Shown: piece after piece, positions 24,798 to 34,712 of the stretch | Position numbering within the stretch: position 1 is the stretch's first letter | Layout: each line of letters begins with the position of its first letter | Origin: Calonectria ilicicola | Taxonomy: Eukaryota > Ascomycota > Sordariomycetes > Hypocreales > Nectriaceae | Length of the DNA: 64,000 bases | Assembly (NCBI GenBank): GCA_020809705.1 | Contig: CP085831.1 | Span: 3,162,001 to 3,226,000 of the forward strand | Direction of reading: 5' to 3' | Notes under the pieces: generated by a model | Databases searched by the model: none | What the model saw: only the letters and a program-made list of their open reading frames with translations | Told to the model about the DNA's origin: nothing | Program-made: the position numbers and the translations under genes

Positions 24798-26141
24798 ATG
24801 AAGTTCACTCTTGTGCCACACGTGACCCTTCCTTGTCCTAAACGACGAGTCAAGGCAGCTCTCTTCAACTCTGCATCGCCCGTCATCATGAGCCTAGCAG
24901 CGCCCACCACTCCACAACCCAACTCCTCGCACCGCAGGGGGTCGTCTTCCGGATCCTCAACACTCAAATTCTGCGAAGAGCCGCTTGGAGCGGTGCTCCC
25001 CCGCGTGCACACCTTTGTGCTGGACCATCTGTGGCCCGACGCCGACCATGCTGACATCTCCATCAACTACCTCAGGGCCGGCGGCTTCAACCGCATCATG
25101 GCCGTGACTCGCCGCGAGAACCAGCGCATCACGCACGACTACATTTTGCGCATCCCTCGAGACCCTGAAGAGGCAGACATCAGCCATAACGTGGCCGCCA
25201 TCCGCTTTCTACACCTTCACGCTCCTGATATCCCCACTCCGACCGTTGTCGCTTTTGACTCAACCCGCGACAATGCGCTCGAGTCGCCATACATGATCCA
25301 GACGCGCGTTCCCGGCGTCAGTCTTGAAATGGCCTTTCCAAACATGAGCCACGACCAAAAGTGCAAAGTTGCCCGAGAGCTTGGCCACATGTTCCACTGT
25401 ATGCTCCAGACCCGAAGCACCGAAGCTGGTTACCCCGTTTTTGCCCTCGGCCAAGAGTCCCTCGCTGCGCCTCTATGTGTCGCCCCAATCGAAACAACTG
25501 ATCTTCTTGACGTTTCAGCGTATTCCAACTCTATTAAAGATGACGCGAATGCTATCTATCACCTATTTATGGAGCTATTTGATGCTCGGGTAAAGCGACC
25601 CGTAGCTCCCCTCGATTACGTCGACCTTGGATACATTAGTGCGTTTCGGGACACAGCCTCCGACATGAACACGATGGGTCTATTTGACCGTGTCCCCTAC
25701 ACCCTTGTTCACCCAGACTTTTTCCCCCGCAACATCATGGTGAATCCAAATCCACTGTGTAACGAGCCAATCGTCTCCGGCATCCTGGATTGGGATGGTG
25801 CCATCTTTGCGCCTAGTTTTATTTCATGCACACCACCTCGATGGATTTGGGAGTCTTCAGAAAACAAAGAGAGCTGGGATGACGGCATGGAGCCAGATGC
25901 CACTGCAGAACCTTCAACCGAGCAAGGTCGCGACTTAAAACGGGTATTCGAAGCCGCTGCTGGAGATGAATACGTTCGATTTGCACTGGATCCAGCCTAT
26001 CGATTAGCACGAAGCTTGTTCAAATTAGCCATGCACGACATGATTGACAGCCAGAATTATTGCGAGGCAGACTCACTGCTTGAGGAATGGCGAAAACTAT
26101 CAGAACAAAAATTATCCAAAAAGTGGCCTACTATTCGTTGA
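24798..26141 (+). CDS. Aminoglycoside-phosphotransferase-family (APH) kinase-like protein
   Basis: Single exon of 447 residues; the start could instead be the Met 30 codons downstream (24888). Protein-kinase-like APH fold: an N-lobe with GGFNRIMAV and the basic segment DYILRIPRD (candidate ATP-binding Lys/Arg), then PYMIQTRVPG and MSHDQKCKVARELG. The catalytic loop is LVHPDFFPRNIMV (HxDxxxxN), and the metal-binding motif is GILDWDGA, here DWD rather than DxD. Fungal genomes carry many such proteins; they phosphorylate small molecules, sugars or proteins, with few known substrates. It is GC-richer and cleaner than its flanks and shows no damage. Soluble, cytosolic. Confidence 0.85.
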   Translation: MKFTLVPHVTLPCPKRRVKAALFNSASPVIMSLAAPTTPQPNSSHRRGSSSGSSTLKFCEEPLGAVLPRVHTFVLDHLWPDADHADISINYLRAGGFNRIMAVTRRENQRITHDYILRIPRDPEEADISHNVAAIRFLHLHAPDIPTPTVVAFDSTRDNALESPYMIQTRVPGVSLEMAFPNMSHDQKCKVARELGHMFHCMLQTRSTEAGYPVFALGQESLAAPLCVAPIETTDLLDVSAYSNSIKDDANAIYHLFMELFDARVKRPVAPLDYVDLGYISAFRDTASDMNTMGLFDRVPYTLVHPDFFPRNIMVNPNPLCNEPIVSGILDWDGAIFAPSFISCTPPRWIWESSENKESWDDGMEPDATAEPSTEQGRDLKRVFEAAAGDEYVRFALDPAYRLARSLFKLAMHDMIDSQNYCEADSLLEEWRKLSEQKLSKKWPTIR

Positions 26142-27080
26142 ATCAAAGAGGGTCTAAATGAAAAAGAATTCAAGGATCGAGTTGGAAATGGAAGTGATAT
26201 CCGGGATCGAACAAGGTTGATCTCGTAGATGATCTAGCAGAGAGATGAGTAGAACCATGAGAGGAGTGAGTCCTCATTTCAGGGAAATTAATACCAACTT
26301 GTGACTCAATACGATTTTCAATCAACAGCGTTAGGGTTTATTTTCATAGAATCAATTCACCGGGATTCTTTGTCAAATTTTAATTCCTACTCTCGTCAAC
26401 AATGAGGCCTAAGTAATCTTGCCATAACTTTATGACATTTGTTTCAAGTACCTCAGAGTATATCCCTCTCTTTAGTAACAAGGATTTTGTATCCTTTTAC
26501 GAAACATCACACCACGAATACCTTCCTGAAATGTGATAACGGGCAACTGCATCGCCAGGCATCAACATCACGGGCGGTAAATAAAGAGAGAAAAGTGGAT
26601 TCTGACATTACTTCTAAAAAGCCTACAGCATGTACGCAAATTGACAAGCTTCGATGTCCTCACCTGGGTTGTGAATTTCGGGAAGCCTTGCGTTTCTTCA
26701 AACCTTGTGATTCGCCATCTCTCCTTAGGCCGGGATCGATCGAGCAACTGCAACTTGGAACAAAGATCTACAGACACTTAGAGGAAGCACGTCTTGCCAT
26801 ATTTTAATGACAATTACCAGGTCCAATTCTAGCAAGGTGGATTCTGTGGCTTATGTCACGTGGATTTTGTTTTGTTGGTCGTGTTGGGTGGACGGGACAG
26901 GTTTGCGCCAGGGCGCATACCTCTCGTGCTAATGATAGGATTGGGAAAATTGACCGGTCTAGCCCTCCTATATTTCAACCTTTCCCAACTACGCTTCGCT
27001 TCTTCGGTAGAGTCACCTTTATTCCTCTTAATACTCTTAAAATAACACCAAATTCAAATCAACACGTCAAGTCAGCGATC
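26142..27080. other. Spacer with possible relic zinc-binding frame
   Basis: Mostly non-coding. A plus-strand frame ending at 26807 has the short motif LRCPHLGCEF, reminiscent of a degenerate zinc finger, but nothing more. Confidence 0.25.
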
Positions 27081-29053
27081 ATGCATCGATCCCAAGAGGA
27101 AACTCATCCTATCAGCAGCAACCGCGAACAATCAAACGTCAAATACATCATAGTATTGCACTTCAGCGTTAGCTCAACGAATCATCAGATGAGGAACCCA
27201 CCACAAGTAAGCTTTTCCGTTCAGCGAGCAGCGAAAAAGTTCCTGTGCGCCCAAAATCTGACGAGGTCGCCAACTATGATTTATCTTTTACGAGCAAGAC
27301 CTCAGCTACAACTTCAGCTGCACGATCATTCCTCTGCATGTTCCATTTTGCTGGTTGCGGACAGAAGTTTACAGACAAAGAATCCTAGAAGAAACACGTT
27401 TTTCAGGAACATCTGTATCAAGCCTACTCGCAGTGTCCAAACGAAACATGTGCCCATAGTGCTTCCTCTGATGCCCATGTGGATTTGGCTAGGTTCCAAC
27501 TCGAGGATCCCGACTCCAGGACCCCGATTTTGCCTCCACCTCCAAGCCTCAAAATCACAATCTTTTATTCAGAACATGACTATCGGTCACATCTATACGA
27601 GAATCATCTCTCAACGGGCCGTAAATGGCCGGTCAAGATTGAAAATGTCACGTTAGGGTACCATGGAAACATCACTCAACATGTCATTAATGAGCAATAC
27701 AAAGCCGTTCGGACGCCATATGGGCTACCTAAATCCTTGCGATGCCCAGTCCCCAATTTTGATGCTTCTTTCGAAGGCGATTTAGCCTGGAACCACAGGC
27801 TTAATCACGCCGCTATGCATTACTTGGGCGTGTTTAATCCAGCCTCAGTATTTGACGGATCACGAGATGCCCAGTTGATCCACTAGGCCTCACACATCAA
27901 TGTCGCTATCATCGAGAAATGCCCAGAGGGTAAGAATTGGGTCCCCAAAAAGCGATTTATTCACAAAACGACAACAACAAGAAGTGGTGGGCTTAATGAT
28001 CCACGAATAGTGTCTCCTATAGTTCAGGAGCCCGCAGAATCAACTGTTAACCTCAAGAATATGAGAGACAGCGGTTACATTTCAGGGCCATCCTCACCTC
28101 GTGAGAGCAGATATATGAGTAAGTGCTGTTGCGCCAACGATATTGGGAAAATATTTTTTGTTGACCAAGTCATAGCGCCCAATGTCGGTTCGCCTTCCAC
28201 GCCGTCAAGCAGCATCTATTTGAACGATGTTGGAAGAGCGGATACACCACGATTGGCTTCAGAGTTGTTGCACGCTAGCTCAAAGCTAGACTGCATTGAA
28301 TCCAATAATTCGACTAGCATACCCAATCCTGATTTAGACGTTGAAAATCTAGCATCAGTTGCCACAACACTTAATGAGGAGGAATGTGAGGAATCCACCA
28401 CCGGTTTTTCAGAATGGCTTGTGCAAAAATTCATTTCCAAATGGAATAAGCAAAACCCAGAGGTTGCAGGTGGGAAAAAGCGAACCACTTCATCTAGAAG
28501 TAACAAATCCAGTTCTGATGATCGTGGTAAATGACGTCGGACCTAACGGATAGGTCATGCTGGTGGAGATGACAACTTCCAACAAGAAGATAACCAAGGT
28601 GGGGGCCAAAGGGATAGTGATAGGGAAGATAATTCAAGCGCGACCAATTCGACTTATGCCTCAAAATTCACTTGTCCTTTCTATCAACGTGACTCTCAAA
28701 AATACAGCGGCTGCATGAACTCTAGCTCGTTGTCTGTTCATAGAGTCACGTAAACATCGAGTTAAACATTTGACTGATATGTCTAATTACAAGTAGGGAG
28801 CATCTGTATCACCGCCACAAGCTACCAGCGTTCCAATGCATGCGCTTCTGGCATGACTTGAAGAGCCAGGATGCTTTACTCGCACATCAGTCGCAGCCTA
28901 TCGCCTGTCAAGGACGGAATGACCCAAACCAACATGGCATCACACTCGACAAGGAGCTCAAGATGAAATCCCGTAAAGGGCTTTCAAAACTGACATCGGC
29001 AGAAAAGTGGGAACGGATGTTCAGAATTATTTTCCCAACCGATTCGGAGATTC

Positions 29054-29061
29054 CCAGCCCC
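29054..29061 (+). repeat. hAT target-site duplication, left
   Basis: CCAGCCCC directly before the left terminal inverted repeat; an identical 8-mer follows the right end. Eight-bp duplications are the hallmark of hAT insertion. Confidence 0.9.
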
Positions 29062-29081
29062 CAGCGCTGCGGTCAATTCAA
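29062..29081 (+). repeat. hAT left terminal inverted repeat
   Basis: CAGCGCTGCGGTCAATTCAA; identical to the reverse complement of 32125-32144. Starts with CAG as many hAT ends do. Confidence 0.93.
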
Positions 29082-29189
29082 TTCTCAATCAGGATTTTCA
29101 CATTTGAATTAAAGGGATTCGCATTTGAATTGAGGGCTTCTGAATTGAATTGATTGAATTGAATTGAGATAATTTGAATTATATGCTGT

Positions 29190-31560
29190 ATTATATATTA
29201 ATCATCTAGTATTTTAAACACTTAATAGCTTCCAAGGTCTCATCAGCTAGACTATGCTATTGTAACCCTATTATTAACTTAGCTTAATTAAATATATATT
29301 TATATTTAGCTAATATTGAAGGTATTATAAGGATATCTATTGTTATTTAACTTATTAAAGGAAAAGCCTGCTTTTATTATTGTTAAAAGGCGATTGGGTT
29401 ATCTAGCTTTTTAGAGGCCTTATTAAGCCAAGTGTTTAATTTGTGTATAGTTAGGCTATTGCTTTTGATTGGGTTCTTATAGAAATTATTAGGAAGAAGG
29501 TTAGGTAGGGAACTGTTATGTTGATTAGGGAAATCTGTGGCCTGGGGCTGTTGATATTGCTTACTAATAGCCTAACTGTTAAAAAAGAAACCTTGAAACT
29601 GGTTAATGATGAGATTTGCTTTATATAGCTCTATATAAGTAATCTAATGGGCCCTTAGGGAGGGATGAAGGATAGCGGTAGCCTAATAAACTAGGGTGTG
29701 GTTGAATAGGCTTTTATAATGTTTTAATTGGTTTATTGATAGTTAGTAATAGAGGTGTAAATATTCCTTTATATTAGTTTATTGCTGTGGCTTTATTGTG
29801 AATGCTTGATTATAATTGTATGAGTATTATGATGAGGTATTTTAAAGGGTTTATTAAGGCTTATTAATTATAATTGAGTTAGGGGCATAATGATTATATT
29901 GTTCTTTGAATTAAGTTATTAATTGGAAGAGGCTCTAAATAACCTAGCTAATATTGCTGGGGTAGTGGGATTAGAATTTTATTATTTTCTCTTGAAAGGG
30001 AAGAAGAAGATTATAAACCTTTATTAAGATCTCTTAGTTTTTCTTGGTTAACCTCTTATTAATTGGCAGCCTTTGATCTTCCTTTTCCATTAAGTTAACC
30101 TTAATCTATAACTAAATTGACTTCTTAAGATGAAGGGCCCATTCAATTATATAAAAAGTCAAATTCTAATGTATCTTATTATTATTATATAGTTGAATAT
30201 TATTATTAACCTTTAATAAGCTATTATTAGTATTATTAACTTGGTATTGAATCTGGATAGAAAAGGCTTCCTGATGTTGAGAGGATTGGTGGATGAATAT
30301 TATTATATCTAATAGCTTGGCTACCGGATTATTCTTAAGCCAGCTAGTTAAATTGGCTTGTTCCTTGGGAGTTAGCTGTATAATAGCTTTATTATTTAGT
30401 GAGGTAAGTTAGGCTTATTTTATGAGCTTAAGGAAGGTTTTGGTAGTAAGGTTGATGATATGACCCTAATAGTGTAGTTGAATTATTAAAGGCTCTGTAA
30501 ATAAGGGCTGACTTGGAAAAGTAGGAAGGTGGTTGGAAAAGAGATAATTAAGGTATGTATTGTTAATAGGGGTGTTATTTAATATGAAGAAATTAAGGCT
30601 CTAAAGGTTATAGTTTTTAATGACTTCTAATATTAAAGGGGTGATATTTTTACTTAAATAAATATTAGAAATATGTTTTAAGGTGAGGAGCTTAGTTTGT
30701 GGGCTGCCGGTATAGTCAATGAAGTGACTGATGACCCCTAAGAGGGCCTGTTGGTTAGGGGAAGTTTAAGTATTAAAGGTAAGGTAGATGAGTGATTGAG
30801 TATATTGAAGTTGGTGTTTAATTGTTTATTGGTAAGCTTTGAAGTTATTTATTACTTAGGCCTTTATAGTTGACTGGTGTGTTGGTAAGGTATTATTGAT
30901 AATATGACTTGGTATTTGTAAGAGGTATTGGAAGGTGTTATATTTAATTGCTTTGAAGGATATATTTGACTTAATAACCTAGTGAATAAGAGTAACCTTT
31001 AGCTTGGCGGTAATATTAAAAGTATTAGATTCTTCTTTGGTAGGTGATCTAGTATGTAAATAAAGGTTGGCGAGGGTAGAAGAAGCTGGTGATAGTGTTA
31101 TCTCTTGGTTTTGGCCTTTAGTAATAGAGTATTGACTTTATAAGTGGGCTATTGCTGCTGAAGTTGCTGTCTAAGCAAATAAATAGCCTTGTGTTTATTC
31201 TTGTTGGTTGTAATAATGGTATAGCTAAAAGGTACTACTAAGGGTATTTCCATTTACTTTAATGAGACTAAAGTTGTGCTTAATAATAAAGGATTGTAGC
31301 TTATGGTGCTGATGTAGCTAGGAATAGAGGAAATATCTTTTATATATAAATTGTATTTGAGGGAGGGTTTGAATAGTTAGATTTTGAGTATTTTTAAGGT
31401 TGAAATCTTTAAGTTGTGTAGTTACAGATTGTGCCTTCGGTTGGGTTTAAAAGGAAAATGGGGTTGGGGTTGGGGTTGGGGTTGAGGTTGAGGTTGGGAC
31501 TGGGGATGAGGTTATTGATAGTATTGAGAGTGTTAGATTATAGGAAAAAGAATTAGATAT
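29190..31560 (-). pseudogene. hAT transposase relic with RIP-like nonsense codons
   Basis: Read on the minus strand, recognisable hAT pieces appear with stop codons where Trp or Gln would sit. Near 31000 one reads NTFNITAKLKVTLIH-stop-VIKSNISF, matching the hAT core helix where relatives have Trp. Near 29700 one reads ATAILHPSLRAH-stop-ITYIE. Close to the left end (about 29200-29275) the C-terminal dimerisation domain reads HSLADETLEAIKCLKY-stop-M, again with stop for Trp. Replacing CA by TA on either strand explains these TGG-to-TAG and CAG/CAA-to-TAG/TAA changes. Frame was not followed continuously over the whole length, so the limits are approximate. Confidence 0.75.
31459..31500 (+). repeat. 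G-rich GGGGTT repeat inside the hAT element
   Basis: Four consecutive GGGGTT units followed by GAGGTT variants. It looks telomere-like (TTGGGG type) but is an interior simple repeat of the transposon, close to the transposase N-terminal side. On the coding (minus) strand it would encode a Pro/Asn/Thr-rich tract. Confidence 0.7.
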
Positions 31561-32124
31561 GAAGATATTATTATCTTTATGCTTGTTATGTGTTCTAATG
31601 ATTATAGAGGTTATTTTGCTAATCTCTTGTTCCTTGATTAATTGTTATACTTTATGGTGAGAAAGATATAGATGTATTGGGCTTTTTCTCTGTAATGTGG
31701 ACTTGGTGGTGATTGGAGAGGCTAGAAAATGATTAATATGATAGTTCTGAATATTATAAATAAAGGTATAATAATGCAATAGGTAAAAATGGCTGTATTT
31801 TGTAGTATTGTGGAGGGTAGTTTTGTATGTGATATATAGGAAAAGGTAAGGTTAGTGAGAATTCCTTTATGGTTAAAAAATTATGGTTATATGACCGATT
31901 ATATGACCTGTGCTATACTACTTTAAGCGATGATTAAACAGGAATTTCTTTTAGGTAAATCACATTAAAGATACCAAAACTCAGCTAAAAAAAATTATAC
32001 ATCTATACTAAATACCCTATATCCAACTCAATCAATTCAATCAATTTGATCGTTGTATTTGAATTGAATTGAATACCTCTTTTCCCGGCTTGAATTGAAT
32101 TGATTTGGATTGAATTGAGGCGAT

Positions 32125-32144
32125 TTGAATTGACCGCAGCGCTG
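32125..32144 (-). repeat. hAT right terminal inverted repeat
   Basis: Reverse complement of the left terminal repeat, 20 of 20 bases identical. Confidence 0.93.
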
Positions 32145-32152
32145 CCAGCCCC
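32145..32152 (+). repeat. hAT target-site duplication, right
   Basis: CCAGCCCC immediately after the right terminal inverted repeat, matching the left copy exactly. Confidence 0.9.
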
Positions 32153-32631
32153 TGTAAGTTGATTCCTTGAATATTTGTAGGTCGCTGGTCTGAAACATCA
32201 AAGACCAACGCTCAGCGGCGGAGAGCATGTATATTGTTAAATCCAACTTGCTGGATGACTTTTCTCAATATTTGATTCGTCATATTACAGACGCGATGAG
32301 CCAGGAATCGGAGGCATTGCCAGACGCTACTCCAGAACTGGGACAGCCGCGAAAGCCGGCTCATAGAGTTTTGCGTATTTTGCACAAGGAATTTCGCGAC
32401 AAGTTTTTAAATTCAGGCACTCAAAGCAGCGTGGGTACTTCTGCCGAATCTTCGGTGTTGGAAGACCTGTCCCAGCGAACATTACCGACAGCAACTTCCG
32501 TCTTGTTTGATGAATCTAGTGTGGCCCCAGGGCTGAAGCCACCTGACGAATCTCAGGATGAAAGTGTATCTAGCGAGCTTTGGAATGATTCCACTCTGGC
32601 TCCGGTAGGGAAAGTATTATTTAATATTTGA

Positions 32632-33842
32632 GATGAGCTCTAATTCAGAAGCAAAGATTTAGGAAATCTTGTTGAAATTTTTGACGACAGTACAGAACCC
32701 AAAAACATGCCCGTTCTGTTTGATGAAATCCGAGAATCCAGCTATCACTGGGGTGACGCTATAACACACTTGGACGAGGGAGTCAGTTGATGATAAGTGC
32801 GAGGCACCTAAAATTCATTAGGCCCTTTTCTCAGAAAGAGACAAACAATTTTCTAGATCCTGGCTTTTATCTCATTCGCGGAAATAGCCTAGAGAATCGT
32901 GAAAGCGGCACGCACTAAGTAAATAGGTCACACCGAAGATTATTCGTTTCATCGGAGAGAATCGCTCTGAAAGGCTCAAGGAGTGGTCAGGGTATAAGCG
33001 CATTTGTCCAAAGTAATGAATGAGTGATTATCCTAACGGGCTAACTATTCAATGGTGTCTGAACATACAACGATGTAGATGGCCAGACGCAAATAATTAA
33101 TATAGGAGTGGCAGTGAGTGAGATGGACCGTATCACTACAAGATCGCGAAGCATTGATAGCATCCCTTAGTTAGTCATCGAGCTGGAGATGTCGAATGGC
33201 GAGGGGAAAGAGTAAGACGAGACAGCAGACTAAAGCTCTCTATGCTTCGCTCAGCGCTCAACAGCAAGCGTTCAGTTAGGGATAAGTCAATCCAGACAAT
33301 GAGGGAATGCGAAAGGGCGATACAGCAGGCAGCTTACTTTCTTCAGTTTCGTAGCCAGATTCACAAAAGAGGCCGCATGGTTAGAACAGGTGTCAAGCAA
33401 CTGAGTCGTAGACGTGAGCGAGCTCTCAGCCAATCAGCATCGCTTGCATCCGATGCAATTTTTACCTTGCGACCCGCTCCTGACGGGGCGGGCGCCCTCG
33501 AGACCCACCAAGTATAGGCAGGGGCTGGTCTGTCGAACGCTGGGAGCTCTCGGCCAATCAGCGTCCAATTTTCTTTTGTTTAGATTTGCCCTGTTTAGCA
33601 CCTCTTCTGATAAAAAAAATGGACAGCACCCACCTCAAGATGTATTGGAAGCACAGCATCCATCGGCGACGACAACGGATTCTCCAGCACCGGGGACTTC
33701 TACTCAATCAAGCCTTTTTTTCTTTTTTTTTTTTTTTTTTTTTTTTTCAAAATCAGAACAAGGTAGCGAACACCTCATGAACTGGTGCTGATGCGCATTT
33801 CCCAGCTCCCACCTATGAAGAAGTGCTCTACTTACTACCTTC
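32632..33842. other. Spacer with duplicated CCAAT block and poly-T
   Basis: No gene supported. AGCTCTC(A/G)GCCAATCAGC occurs at 33421-33438 and 33545-33562, each with a CCAAT box, 280-420 bp before the next gene. A long T tract lies at 33721-33747. These probably form the promoter of the gene at 33843. Confidence 0.4.
33421..33569 (+). promoter_or_regulatory. Repeated CCAAT-box elements
   Basis: CCAATCAGC at 33430-33438 and 33554-33562 within near-identical 18-bp blocks, plus another CCAAT at 33565-33569. CCAAT is the site of the fungal HAP/CBC complex; function here is inferred from position. Confidence 0.4.
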
Positions 33843-34712
33843 ATGACGACTGAAGCCATGTCGAATTTTGGGCTTCACCACTTGGACCTGTGCGCCTCTG
33901 CCGGAAATGGCACAGCGCTGCCACAGGCTGTCCCACCCCCAGATGATGGTGGCGACAGTGGTGGTGTGCCAAGCCAGTACCTGAACCAATCAAACTCTGT
34001 GGCACCGACTTCTTTTGTGGCCCATGCTGGTCAAGGTGTTGGCCACGATGCTGGTTTGCCAGCTTATGTTGATCACTACTGGGCCTGTCCATTCTACAAA
34101 TCAAACCCCTTGGCCCATTACCGCTGCCTTGAAAAAAACAAGCTTAGAAGGCTGGGCGACGTCAAGCAGCATCTTCTCCGCTGGCATGGCAGAGGGGCTC
34201 AGAGCTTGGGGAACACAACCCGCAGCAGGGATAGTGACATACAAAAATGGTATGGGCTCTGGGACAGTGTGTTTCCGGACCGGGCACGGCCTGAATCACC
34301 CTTTGTCAAGGATGGCATCGCTGAGCCCATTGCACTGCTGCGCAGCCACGCTGAGCAGGAGTTGGGAGCTAGTTTAGCTTGCTGGGTGCAACACGCTACA
34401 GGCGTCCAAGCCAATCATGAAGACGTGGCGGGTCTCGGGCAGCGAATCATTTTTGAACTTTTTGACTCCCTTGCTGCGCCACAGCCAAGCATGCAACCCA
34501 CCAGCAATCAAGCTGCCTTGCGGTATACAGTGCGAGACACTGTCATCACCACCCAGATGGAGCCTGCGAGCGCTCAGCCTCAGCTATCCAACGAGATGCC
34601 GCTGAATGACTTCCCGCCTCAGGCATCCGATCTGCCAGCTGGATTTCCGGATGCTATGGACCTTCAATTCGATTCCTCGCTTTGGTTCGGTGGACAATTT
34701 CAGTCGTTCTAG
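33843..34712 (+). CDS. CPFYK-type zinc-finger protein, short form
   Basis: Single exon, 289 residues. The N-terminal 75 residues are low-complexity. The core is WACPFYKSNPLAHYRCLEKN (Cys82, Cys95) followed by LRRLGDVKQHLLRWHGRG (His110, His115), a degenerate C2H2 finger widespread in filamentous fungi. Relatives usually continue with a second finger (QPFYCPRC...); here it is missing, and the protein goes straight to QKWYGLWDSVFPD, the conserved helix that follows. The C-terminal half is Gln/Ala/Pro-rich and ends in QFDSSLWFGGQFQSF, possibly an activation-type tail. No function is established for the family; a nuclear DNA- or protein-binding role is likely. Intact, with GC content higher than its flanks. 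Confidence 0.7.
   Translation: MTTEAMSNFGLHHLDLCASAGNGTALPQAVPPPDDGGDSGGVPSQYLNQSNSVAPTSFVAHAGQGVGHDAGLPAYVDHYWACPFYKSNPLAHYRCLEKNKLRRLGDVKQHLLRWHGRGAQSLGNTTRSRDSDIQKWYGLWDSVFPDRARPESPFVKDGIAEPIALLRSHAEQELGASLACWVQHATGVQANHEDVAGLGQRIIFELFDSLAAPQPSMQPTSNQAALRYTVRDTVITTQMEPASAQPQLSNEMPLNDFPPQASDLPAGFPDAMDLQFDSSLWFGGQFQSF

Larger units (their letters stand above)
29062..32144 (-). mobile_element. hAT-superfamily DNA transposon, 3,083 bp, inactivated
   Basis: The ends are perfect 20-bp inverted repeats (CAGCGCTGCGGTCAATTCAA), flanked by identical 8-bp duplications CCAGCCCC. Both subterminal regions are packed with TTGAATTGAATTG-type repeats, typical transposase-binding arrays. The interior is strongly AT-rich with no open frame above 60 codons, yet a transposase can be followed on the minus strand through many TAG/TAA codons (see separate entry). 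The plus strand is poor in C, as expected if the minus-strand gene has A/C-rich codons. The element landed in the zinc-finger gene around it. Non-autonomous now. Confidence 0.93.
27081..32631 (+). pseudogene. Fungal C2H2/CPFYK zinc-finger gene, multiply broken and split by hAT
   Basis: From 27173 one frame reads through a C2H2 finger (FHFAGCGQKFTDKES-stop-KKH) and on to 28750. It is interrupted by TAG 27386-27388 (where relatives have Trp, as in SWKRH), TAG 27884-27886, TGA 28532-28534 and TAA 28544-28546. It then shows the CPFYK signature FTCPFYQRDSQKYSGC, a 47-nt intron (28752-28798), REHLYHRHKLPAFQC and the EKWERMFRIIFP segment. A hAT element is inserted right after that (29062-32144). Beyond it, a further open piece (32227-32631, DDFSQYLIRHITDAM) may be the C-terminal part. 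The exact start is unclear. In relatives this domain order (finger, linker, CPFYK finger, IFP helix) is common and functionally uncharacterised, probably nuclear. Confidence 0.75.

Noticed and set aside
26853..27656. 267-codon plus-strand frame
   Set aside because: It is out of frame with the zinc-finger relic that explains 27173-28750; its translation has no domain.
31459..31500. Internal telomere tract
   Set aside because: Too short, inside a transposon and of GGGGTT type, whereas most filamentous ascomycetes use TTAGGG.
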